Origin: Mesorhizobium atlanticum | GTDB lineage: Bacteria; Pseudomonadota; Alphaproteobacteria; Rhizobiales; Rhizobiaceae | Reading direction: 5' to 3' | NCBI RefSeq assembly: GCF_003289965.1 | Contig: NZ_QMBQ01000013.1 | Span: forward strand, 80,784 to 144,783 | Length of the DNA stretch: 64,000 bases | Part shown: in pieces, positions 8,129 to 14,951 of the stretch | Layout of the letters: each line of letters starts with the position of its first letter | Numbering within the stretch: the stretch's first letter is position 1 | The notes under the pieces: model-generated | The model's database searches: none | What the model saw: the letters and a program-made list of their open reading frames with translations, nothing else | Told to the model about the DNA's origin: nothing | Program-made: the position numbers and the translations under genes

Positions 8129-10678
8129 ATGCTGCGACGCTGCGCGCTGATTGCAGCCTTGGTCGTTGTGGGCCTCACGACGATGCAGGCGCAAGCCGAT
8201 CGAAGAGTTGCGCTTGTCATCGGCAATTCCGAATATCGCGAAATTCCGGCCCTCAAGAATCCCGACAAGGATGCCGAGGATGTGTCGAATACGTTTCGGC
8301 TTGCAGGATTCGACGTGTTCGTCGCCAAGGACCTCACCAAGCTCCAGTTCGAGAAGGAATTCCGCAATTATCTGGCGGCGGCGGACGGCGCCGATCTGGC
8401 GGTCGTCTACTATTCCGGCCACGGCTTTCAGATCGGTGGCGAGAATTTTCTGATCCCGGTCGATGCGTCGCTCAAAGGTGCGGCCGACATCGAGGTCCAG
8501 GCGGTCAAGCTCGACGACGTCCTGCAGCAATTGCGCGCCAAATCGAAGATCCAGGTGATCATCCTCGACGCCTGCCGCAACAATCCGTTCCCGCGCAAGG
8601 ACTATTGGCTGCGCGACCAGTTGATCGCGGCCGGCGGCACCGGCCTTGCGCAGGTGAAGAGTTCGCTGAACACGCTGATCGCCTTCGCCACCGAGCCGGG
8701 TGCCGTCGCCTATGACGGCTCCGGCGATCTCAGCCCCTTCTCATCCGCCTTCTCCCGCCGCGCGCTGGCGCCGAACCAGGAGATACGTTCGGTGATGGCG
8801 GCCGTGCGCCGCGATGTGGTCGAGGCCACAAAGGGGGCGCAGGTTCCGTGGGAGAACTCCTCGCTGATCGACGAGGTGGTGCTGATGCGCCGCGCCAGCC
8901 GGCCGGCTTTGCCGCCGGTGCTGGAAAAGACCGTGCCGTCGGGCGTCGGACCGGTCGCGCTCGACCTGCCGGTGCCGGTGGATGTCGACGGCGGCGCCGT
9001 CACCATCAGCATCGAAAGGCCGCCGGCGATGGGGCGCCTGATCCTGGACGGCAAGCCGGTCGCGACAGGCGAGCCGATCGAGGGCAAGGACCTGCCGCGG
9101 CTCCAGATGGACGTGCCGAAGGGCGCCGCCGCCGAGGACCAGGTCGACATGCTGGCCTATGCCACGCATGACGAATGGGGCGGCGGATCGCAAGGCATAC
9201 TGGTGTTCCGGATCAAGAATGGCGACGGCGCCGCCGGCAAGCAGCTCGTGGCCTCGCTGGAGTCCGAGCAGAAGCAGCAGGTGGTGGAGCGCGGCATCCA
9301 CATCGCCGGCGCCGCCGAAGCGATCGAGAACCGCGACGTGAACGTTCCGGTCGGTGTCGGTCCGGTTCCGCTGAAGCTGGATTTGCCGACCAAGGATCCG
9401 GCGGTCAGCGTGAAGCTCGCGAGTTATCCGGCAACCGGGACGCTGTCCCTGCCGGATCGGACTCTGTCGCCGCAGTCGAGCCTGATGGCCGATGAAGTCG
9501 ATAAACTGCGCTACGAGCCGCAGATAGGCACGGTCCAGCCATTGATAGTCGGCGTCGAAATCACGGCCGACAACACACCGTCAAAGCCGGCGACGATGAA
9601 GCTGTCGCCCAGTGTCGATCCGTGCGACCAGAAGGCAGGCGAGCCTTTGGATTTGCAGGGCGTCGTGCCCGGCCTGTTGCCGAATGAGATCGGCGCCGGC
9701 GCGGTGGAGGCCTGTCGGGCGGCCGTGAAGGCCTATCCCGATGTCGCGCGCTTCCACTACGAACTCGGGCGCGCGCTGCTCGCCGCCGGCAAGGTCGATG
9801 AGGCGAAGAAAGCCATCCAGGATGCCGCCGACAAGGGGCATGTCCGCGCTGTGTTCGAGCTGGGCTATATCGCCTCGTCCGGCATAGGAACGGCCGTCGA
9901 CCCGGCGAAGGCGAATAGCTTCTATGCCAAGGCGTCCGACAAGGGCGATCCCTATGGAATGACTGCTTGGGGACGCGCGCTGTTCAATGGTCTTGGCGTC
10001 CAGCGCGACACCGGCAAGGGCCTGGACTTGCTGCTCAAGGCGGCAGCCCTGGGCCACACCTATGCCATGAACGATCTCGCCGCGATCTTCACCGAAGGCC
10101 GCAATGGCGTGCCCGCTGACTCGGCTCGCGCCGTTGCCTTCCTGAAGGCGGGCGTCGAGCGCCAGGACATGTATTCGATGAACATTCTCGGCCGCAATTA
10201 TCTCAGCGGGCGAGGCGTCGAGAAGGACACCAAGCAGGCCCAGGCGCTTTTCCAGAAGGCGATGGACCTCGGCCAGCCCTATGCGCCCGGCAGTCTCGCG
10301 CGCATGTACCGGGATGGTGACGGCGTCGACAAGAACCTCGCCGAGGCGCAGAGGCTGTTCGAGCTGGCGACAGACCGCGGCGACTATTCGGCGGCCTATG
10401 ATCGCGCCGCCATCGAAATGCAGAAGGGCGACAAATCCGATCAGACGGTCGCCGTCCGCTATCTGGCGTTCGCGGCGGGACTTGATCTGCGCAACGAGTT
10501 GCCGAGCGCGCGGACGACCTTGGCGCAGTTCGGCGCGAAGCCGAAGGCCGCTGCCCTCAAGCAGCTGCGTTCGGAGCTAAAATCTAAAATCCCGGCGGGC
10601 GGCTCGGTCGACGACCAACTGGTCAAGACGGCCAGGGCGGTGTGGGAGCAAGCCAACCCGCGCCGGGACCTGTTCTGA
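8129..10678 (+). CDS. Exported caspase-fold (peptidase C14) protein with Sel1 repeats
   Basis: An 849-residue protein with a signal peptide (MLRRCALIAALVVVGLTTMQAQA), then a caspase p20-like domain with the His-Cys dyad intact: YYSGHGF (H98) and LDACRNNP (C149). The middle carries two stretches beginning VPSGVGPVALDLPVPV and NVPVGVGPVPLKLDLP that look like an internal duplication. The C-terminal third has Sel1/TPR-type repeats (AVFELGYIASSGIGTAVDPAKA, GMTAWGRALFNGLGVQRDT and others). The ATG at 8129 was chosen because it starts the signal peptide. The 296 nt before it, divergent from the regulator gene, hold no gene I recognise. Export and a protein-scaffold role are inferences; the protease substrate is unknown. 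Confidence 0.85.
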   Translation: MLRRCALIAALVVVGLTTMQAQADRRVALVIGNSEYREIPALKNPDKDAEDVSNTFRLAGFDVFVAKDLTKLQFEKEFRNYLAAADGADLAVVYYSGHGFQIGGENFLIPVDASLKGAADIEVQAVKLDDVLQQLRAKSKIQVIILDACRNNPFPRKDYWLRDQLIAAGGTGLAQVKSSLNTLIAFATEPGAVAYDGSGDLSPFSSAFSRRALAPNQEIRSVMAAVRRDVVEATKGAQVPWENSSLIDEVVLMRRASRPALPPVLEKTVPSGVGPVALDLPVPVDVDGGAVTISIERPPAMGRLILDGKPVATGEPIEGKDLPRLQMDVPKGAAAEDQVDMLAYATHDEWGGGSQGILVFRIKNGDGAAGKQLVASLESEQKQQVVERGIHIAGAAEAIENRDVNVPVGVGPVPLKLDLPTKDPAVSVKLASYPATGTLSLPDRTLSPQSSLMADEVDKLRYEPQIGTVQPLIVGVEITADNTPSKPATMKLSPSVDPCDQKAGEPLDLQGVVPGLLPNEIGAGAVEACRAAVKAYPDVARFHYELGRALLAAGKVDEAKKAIQDAADKGHVRAVFELGYIASSGIGTAVDPAKANSFYAKASDKGDPYGMTAWGRALFNGLGVQRDTGKGLDLLLKAAALGHTYAMNDLAAIFTEGRNGVPADSARAVAFLKAGVERQDMYSMNILGRNYLSGRGVEKDTKQAQALFQKAMDLGQPYAPGSLARMYRDGDGVDKNLAEAQRLFELATDRGDYSAAYDRAAIEMQKGDKSDQTVAVRYLAFAAGLDLRNELPSARTTLAQFGAKPKAAALKQLRSELKSKIPAGGSVDDQLVKTARAVWEQANPRRDLF

Positions 10679-10695
10679 TCAACAAGGAGGCAGTG

Positions 10696-10956
10696 GTGGG
10701 CAGGGCATTGAAGCAAGTGGTCATCGCAACATTCCTATCCTTTGCGGTCGCTGGGTGCACGACGGTGGCGCCCAGGCTCGAGCCCGCGCCGACAACGAAA
10801 CATCGCATCAAGCACGTTCGCACGACGACGGCGCCGAAGGTGGTCAAGCGCAAGAAAGTGACTGCCAAGAAACTGGTCGTACCGGTCAAGACCGAAACAG
10901 CACCCGTGATTGCGCCTCTGGGCGGCAGCGGCGGCGGTGGCGGCGGTGGGTGGTGA
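10696..10956 (+). CDS. Small putative lipoprotein with basic linker and Gly-rich C-terminus
   Basis: An 86-residue protein starting at GTG 10696, chosen because an AAGGAGG ribosome site ends 5 nt upstream; the adjacent GTG at 10693 is too close to it. A hydrophobic signal (VVIATFLSFAVAGC) ends in a lipobox-like AVAGC, so the Cys is probably lipidated. The rest is rich in Lys/Arg/Thr/Val (HVRTTTAPKVVKRKKVTAKK) and ends in a run of glycines and a Trp. It follows the Sel1/caspase gene by 17 nt and may be co-transcribed with it. No family is recognised; the basic linker could bind peptidoglycan or anionic polymers. Confidence 0.6.
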   Translation: MGRALKQVVIATFLSFAVAGCTTVAPRLEPAPTTKHRIKHVRTTTAPKVVKRKKVTAKKLVVPVKTETAPVIAPLGGSGGGGGGGW

Positions 10957-11110
10957 TATCCCCATCGATACGCGACGCGTTTTCGACGTGTTGTGACTGG
11001 AGCCTCTTTTCCGCAGCTCCGTCGTAACCGCTCGCCAACTGCGGGCAAGTGCTCTATTCTCCCTTTTTCGTGCCGGTATCGAGATCGGGTTGTCCTGGCG
11101 GGGGCGTTCC

Positions 11111-12211
11111 ATGTTCGAAGTCGTTGCATTCTGGCAGAAGCTGCGCGCCAAAGCCGTGGCTTTTGGCGTTATCCCTGCCGCGCTGCTGGGCTTGTTGGTC
11201 TTCGGATCGCAAACGGCAAGCGCCGCACCGAACTGGACGCTCGATCCGTCCGCCTCCGTGCTCACCTACCAGTCGGTCAAAAAGAACACGATCGTCGAGA
11301 CCAACAAGATCAGGAACATCACCGGCACGCTGAGCTCAGCTGGCGACGCCAAAATCAGCTTCGACCTCAATTCCGTCGACACGGGCGTCGACTTGCGCAA
11401 CGTGCGCATGCGCTTCCTGTTCTTCGAGACATTCACCTATCCGACGGCCGAGGTGACGGCGAAGGTGGACCCGGCGGCGTTCGCTGATCTGCCGACCAAG
11501 CGCCGGGTGAAGACGACCTTGCCGTTCCGCCTCAGCCTGCATGGCGTCGACAAGGATCTCGAGGCGAATGTGGTCGTCACCATGATCAGCGACACCCAGG
11601 TTTCCGTCGCCTCGGAGGCGCCCGTCGCGGTCCATGTCGAGGATTTCGGCCTGTTGCCCAACATCGACAAATTGCAGCAGGCCGCCAATGTGACCAACAT
11701 CGTGCCGACCGCGTCGGTGTCCTTCGATTTCGTCTTCACCGCCGACGGCGCCAAGCCGGCCGCCGTGCAGACCGTTTCGGCCTCGACCGCCGAGGTCGGT
11801 CCCGTCGCAACCGACGCGGCGAAGGCCAATTTCAGCGACGAGGAGTGCCTTAACCGCTTTGCCGTGCTCTCGCGCACTGGCGCCATCTATTTCCGCCAGG
11901 CAAGCGCAAGGCTCGACGCGAAGAGTCGTCCGCTGCTGGCGGAGGTCGAGGGCGTCGTGGGCAAATGCCCGACCCTCAAGGTCGAGGTCTCGGGCTACAC
12001 CGATTCCGACGGATCGCCCGAGGCGAACAAGGCGCTTTCCGAACGGCGCGCCCAAGCGGTCGCCGACGCGCTGGTCGCCGACGGTGTTCCGCGCAGCCAG
12101 ATCAGCTCCGCCGGTTATGGCGAGGACAAGCCGGTCGCCGCCAACGACACGCCCAAGAACAAGGCGCTCAACCGGCGGATCGAATTCTCCGCCAGCAAGC
12201 TCGCCAACTGA
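11111..12211 (+). CDS. YceI-OmpA fusion envelope protein
   Basis: A 366-residue exported protein with a signal peptide (hydrophobic core GVIPAALLGLLVFG, cleavage near ASAAPNW). A YceI-like domain follows (NWTLDPSASVLTYQSVKKNTIVETN, ITGTLSSAGDAKISFDLNSVDTGVDLRNVRMR), then a C-terminal OmpA/MotB peptidoglycan-binding domain (EVSGYTDSDGSPEANKALSERRAQAV, NRRIEFS). YceI proteins are small periplasmic lipocalin-like barrels that bind isoprenoid lipids; OmpA domains bind the cell wall. The ATG at 11111 is preferred over an upstream TTG because it starts the signal region. It is followed closely by the second caspase-fold gene. The fusion would hold a lipid-binding barrel against the cell wall. Confidence 0.85.
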   Translation: MFEVVAFWQKLRAKAVAFGVIPAALLGLLVFGSQTASAAPNWTLDPSASVLTYQSVKKNTIVETNKIRNITGTLSSAGDAKISFDLNSVDTGVDLRNVRMRFLFFETFTYPTAEVTAKVDPAAFADLPTKRRVKTTLPFRLSLHGVDKDLEANVVVTMISDTQVSVASEAPVAVHVEDFGLLPNIDKLQQAANVTNIVPTASVSFDFVFTADGAKPAAVQTVSASTAEVGPVATDAAKANFSDEECLNRFAVLSRTGAIYFRQASARLDAKSRPLLAEVEGVVGKCPTLKVEVSGYTDSDGSPEANKALSERRAQAVADALVADGVPRSQISSAGYGEDKPVAANDTPKNKALNRRIEFSASKLAN

Positions 12212-12251
12212 GGTGGCGGTGAGTTCCGCTCCGATCGCCTTTTGCGGTGGC

Positions 12252-13457
12252 ATGTTTCGCGCTGCCGCGCTCGTGGCGTTTGCCTTGCTCTTGTCGATGG
12301 GAGCCGCCAGCGCCGAGCGGCGTGTCGCGCTGGTGCTCGGCAACTCGCAATATCAGCACGCCGCACCCCTCGCCAATCCGGCGCGGGATGGCCAGGCCAT
12401 GGCCGATCGGCTCAAGGACCTCGGCTTCGAGGTGGTTTCCGGCTTCGACCTCACCAAGCAGCAGACGCAGGCCACGGTCGCGCAGTTTGCAAGAGAGGTG
12501 CGCGGCGCCGACATCGCGCTTTTCTTCTATGCCGGCCATGGCCTGCAGGTCGCGGGCAAGAATTATCTGCTTCCGGTCGACGCCGCGCTCGAGGACGAGA
12601 CCTCGCTCGACTTCGAGGCCGTCTCGGTCGACTTCGTCCTGCGCCAGATGTCGCGCGAGACCAGCATAAGGCTCGTTTTCCTGGACGCATGCCGGGACAA
12701 CCCGCTTGCCGACGTGCTGGCGAAGAGCGCGGGCATAAAAGGCGCAAGCAGCGGTCTTGCGGAGATCCCGATCGAGAATGGCGGCGCCGGCACGCTGGTG
12801 GCTTTCGCCGCCAGCCCGAACCAGCTTGCCTATGACGGATCTGGCGACCACTCGCCCTTCACCACCGCGCTGCTCCAGCATATCGGCGAAGCCAACGTGT
12901 CCGTCACCGAAGCCATGAACAGGGTGACCAGCGACGTCTTCAAGGCGACCGCCGGCAAGCAGCGCCCCTGGATCAACGTCTCGCTGACCACCGAGGTCGT
13001 GCTGCACAAGGTCGATCTCAACGCGCCGCTGATCGTCGGCGAGGCGAGCGCGCCGCAGGCCGAAGCCGGTTCCGAAACGCGCAACACCGGCGCGGCATCG
13101 GGCCAAACCGACGATCAGCTTGCCCTCAATGCGCTGCGCGAGAAGATCCCGAAACTGGCGACGGACGGGCCGATCTTTTTCGATCGCCCGGTCAAGTTCG
13201 GCGACGCTGCGATCGACGGCAAGAGCATAGCCCAGTTGATCAAGGGGGAGCCGCTTTTCAGCCCGGTTGAAGGCCTCGACAAGTCGGTCTGGCAAGGCAA
13301 GCACTGCGATGGCTGTCACCAGTGGAACGAGACCCGCCTTTGCGAGCAGGCCAAGAATTTCGCCGCCAACGACGTCTCCGTCCTTCGCCTGCAGCATCCG
13401 CTCGGCACCCGCTTCAAGGTGGCGCTCGCAAGGTGGGCGCAAGGCGGCTGCCAATGA
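12252..13457 (+). CDS. Exported caspase-fold protein with C-terminal CXXCH motif
   Basis: A 401-residue protein. A signal peptide (MFRAAALVAFALLLSMGAASA) leads into a caspase-like domain with FFYAGHGLQ (H96) and LDACRDNP (C147), so the catalytic dyad is present. After a variable linker the C-terminal part contains HCDGCHQW, a CXXCH motif (C352, C355, H356), with further Cys residues near the end. Two in-frame GTG codons (12213, 12219) could extend the start, but the ATG at 12252 begins the signal peptide. It starts 40 nt after the YceI-OmpA gene. CXXCH in an exported protein suggests covalent haem, although metal binding or disulphides are possible. The two caspase proteins here share the catalytic region but not the C-termini. 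Confidence 0.83.
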   Translation: MFRAAALVAFALLLSMGAASAERRVALVLGNSQYQHAAPLANPARDGQAMADRLKDLGFEVVSGFDLTKQQTQATVAQFAREVRGADIALFFYAGHGLQVAGKNYLLPVDAALEDETSLDFEAVSVDFVLRQMSRETSIRLVFLDACRDNPLADVLAKSAGIKGASSGLAEIPIENGGAGTLVAFAASPNQLAYDGSGDHSPFTTALLQHIGEANVSVTEAMNRVTSDVFKATAGKQRPWINVSLTTEVVLHKVDLNAPLIVGEASAPQAEAGSETRNTGAASGQTDDQLALNALREKIPKLATDGPIFFDRPVKFGDAAIDGKSIAQLIKGEPLFSPVEGLDKSVWQGKHCDGCHQWNETRLCEQAKNFAANDVSVLRLQHPLGTRFKVALARWAQGGCQ

Positions 13458-13499
13458 TTGTCAGGCGTAAGCCCCGAACCGGTTTTCGGGAAAGGTCCT

Positions 13500-14060
13500 C
13501 TAATACGCGTCGACCGATTGCCGCTGCGCCTCCATCTCCACCATCTGGATGCCCATTTCGACGAAGGCCGAAAGCACGGCGAAGCGGTCGGCGGTCGAGA
13601 CGCGCGCCAGCCCCGCCAGGATCCCGGCGTTGACGGCGTGGGCTGCGGGAAAGCCGGTCGACAGCATATCGAAGGCCGGGTCGCGCCACGCCGCCGACAA
13701 CGCGATCCAGGCAGCCGGCGTTGCCGGCGACGGATCGACAGCGCTGCCCAGCGCCGCCCGATGGCGAGGATTGCCGGGCTCACCCACCCAGTCGCTGACA
13801 AGGGCCAGCAATTCGAGATCCCTTTCGGCAAGGAGCTCGGCGAGATGGCTCAGGCATTCATGCCCCCACCAGACCGCGGCGCGCTCGGGCAGCAGGTAGG
13901 CGCAGAAGGTGACGGCCTCCTCCGGCACGCGGCCGGCGAGCAGCGTGCGGCAGAATTCCAGCGGGGGTTGGGCGACGGCCGGCGACTTCATGTCCCGGGC
14001 GATCGCGGGACAGGCAAGAAACAGATCCCTTGCCGTTCTGTATCCGAGTTCATTGGCCAT
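13500..14060 (-). CDS. DUF6931-like protein of unknown function
   Basis: A 186-residue soluble protein, alone on the minus strand among plus-strand envelope genes. It is Ala/Leu-rich and mostly helical (TARDLFLACPAIARDM, RVPEEAVTFCAYLLPERAAVWWGHECL, WIALSAAWRDPAFDML). The WWGHECL segment and the layout resemble the DUF6931 family, recalled from rhizobial T6SS neighbourhoods. The ATG at 14060 was chosen over an upstream in-frame start because family members start close to the ARDLF motif. No catalytic signature is visible. A T6SS or envelope role is suggested only by location. Confidence 0.6.
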   Translation of the reverse strand: MANELGYRTARDLFLACPAIARDMKSPAVAQPPLEFCRTLLAGRVPEEAVTFCAYLLPERAAVWWGHECLSHLAELLAERDLELLALVSDWVGEPGNPRHRAALGSAVDPSPATPAAWIALSAAWRDPAFDMLSTGFPAAHAVNAGILAGLARVSTADRFAVLSAFVEMGIQMVEMEAQRQSVDAY

Positions 14061-14247
14061 CGCTGCCACACCCCGAGCATCGGCACAAATAGCACTGAAA
14101 CCCGCGGCCAAGCGCCGGTCAAGCCTCAACCTTATCAGGCGCCGGCCATCGGCAACGTGCGCTTGTTCACAGACAATCGTTTCAGGATTTGATATAGTCC
14201 GCCCCAGCGAAAATCCGCTCGAAACAGGTCAAACAGGAGTGACGGTC

Positions 14248-14784
14248 ATGCGGTGGGGCAGCTCAGCCTTGGTATTGGCGGCCGTGCTTTTTTCAACGCA
14301 CATTTACGCCGATCCGCTTCAGAAATCGGAAGACATCGTAAAATTCTTCGCAGGCCAGGGCAATCTTGGCGCGTCCCGCGGCATCTGTGTCGGCACCGAG
14401 GAAGAATGCAAGAGCAAGGCCGAGAAGAACGAGGCGCCGCCCCAGAAGGCCGGCCTCGACATGATGATCAACTTCGCCCTGGATTCGGCCCAGCTCGACC
14501 AGACCGCCCGCGCGGAGCTGGACGAGTTCGCCAAGGCGCTTAAGGACAACCGGCTGAGCACGTTCAGCTTCGTCGTCGAAGGCCACACCGATGCGACCGG
14601 CACGGATCGCTACAACCAGGACCTGTCGCAGCGAAGGGCGCAATCGGTAGCGGCCTTCCTCGAAGCGAACGGCGTTGAATCGGCGCGGCTCGAGGCGATC
14701 GGCCTCGGCAAGTCGCATCCGCGCGTCGCCAATCCGTACGATCCGGTCAACCGCCGCGTGGAGATGCGCATCAGGACGGAATAG
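14248..14784 (+). CDS. OmpA-domain periplasmic protein
   Basis: A 178-residue exported protein. The signal peptide is MRWGSSALVLAAVLFSTHIYA. A short acidic/Cys-containing region (GICVGTEEECKSK) leads into an OmpA C-terminal domain (INFALDSAQLDQTARAEL, VVEGHTDATGTDRYNQDLSQRRAQSV, NRRVEMRI) that should bind peptidoglycan. The reading frame is open further upstream, but the ATG at 14248 has an AGGAG ribosome site 8 nt before it and starts the signal peptide. It is the last plus-strand gene before the first T6SS block and resembles the OmpA domains on the YceI fusion and on both TssL proteins. Confidence 0.85.
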   Translation: MRWGSSALVLAAVLFSTHIYADPLQKSEDIVKFFAGQGNLGASRGICVGTEEECKSKAEKNEAPPQKAGLDMMINFALDSAQLDQTARAELDEFAKALKDNRLSTFSFVVEGHTDATGTDRYNQDLSQRRAQSVAAFLEANGVESARLEAIGLGKSHPRVANPYDPVNRRVEMRIRTE

Positions 14785-14848
14785 GCCGCCGGCGCTGTCG
14801 CCGGCCAGATCATCGCGAAGTGGCAGGTGAAGCGCTTCCTGCGGGCCT

Positions 14849-14951
14849 AGAGCGGTTCACCGTTTCACGGAAACGGCGAACCGCTCTATCTCTTTGTTTT
14901 TACGCAATTTCGGACGGAAAACCGCTCACACTTTTCCTGGAATTGCTCTAG
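14849..14951. repeat. Composite intergenic repeat: 39-bp palindrome plus GCAATT...AATTGC element
   Basis: Positions 14849-14887 form a near-perfect inverted repeat from AGAGCGGTTC to GAACCGCTCT with an inner CCGTTTC/GAAACGG pair. A second unit at 14903-14950 has ends GCAATTTC and GGAATTGC around a conserved ACGGAAAACCGCT-like core. The second unit matches copies at 27791-27838 and, shortened, 5072-5100. The final CTA is the complement of the TAG stop of the peptidoglycan hydrolase gene. This is typical of mosaic intergenic repeats in rhizobia. It may act as a transcript-end hairpin between the convergent genes. Confidence 0.75.

Noticed and set aside
8129..13457. Caspase-fold genes as a CRISPR- or gasdermin-type abortive defence system
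   Set aside because: Both proteins have signal peptides and lie among OmpA/YceI envelope genes. No gasdermin, CRISPR array or nucleotide-sensing partner is present.
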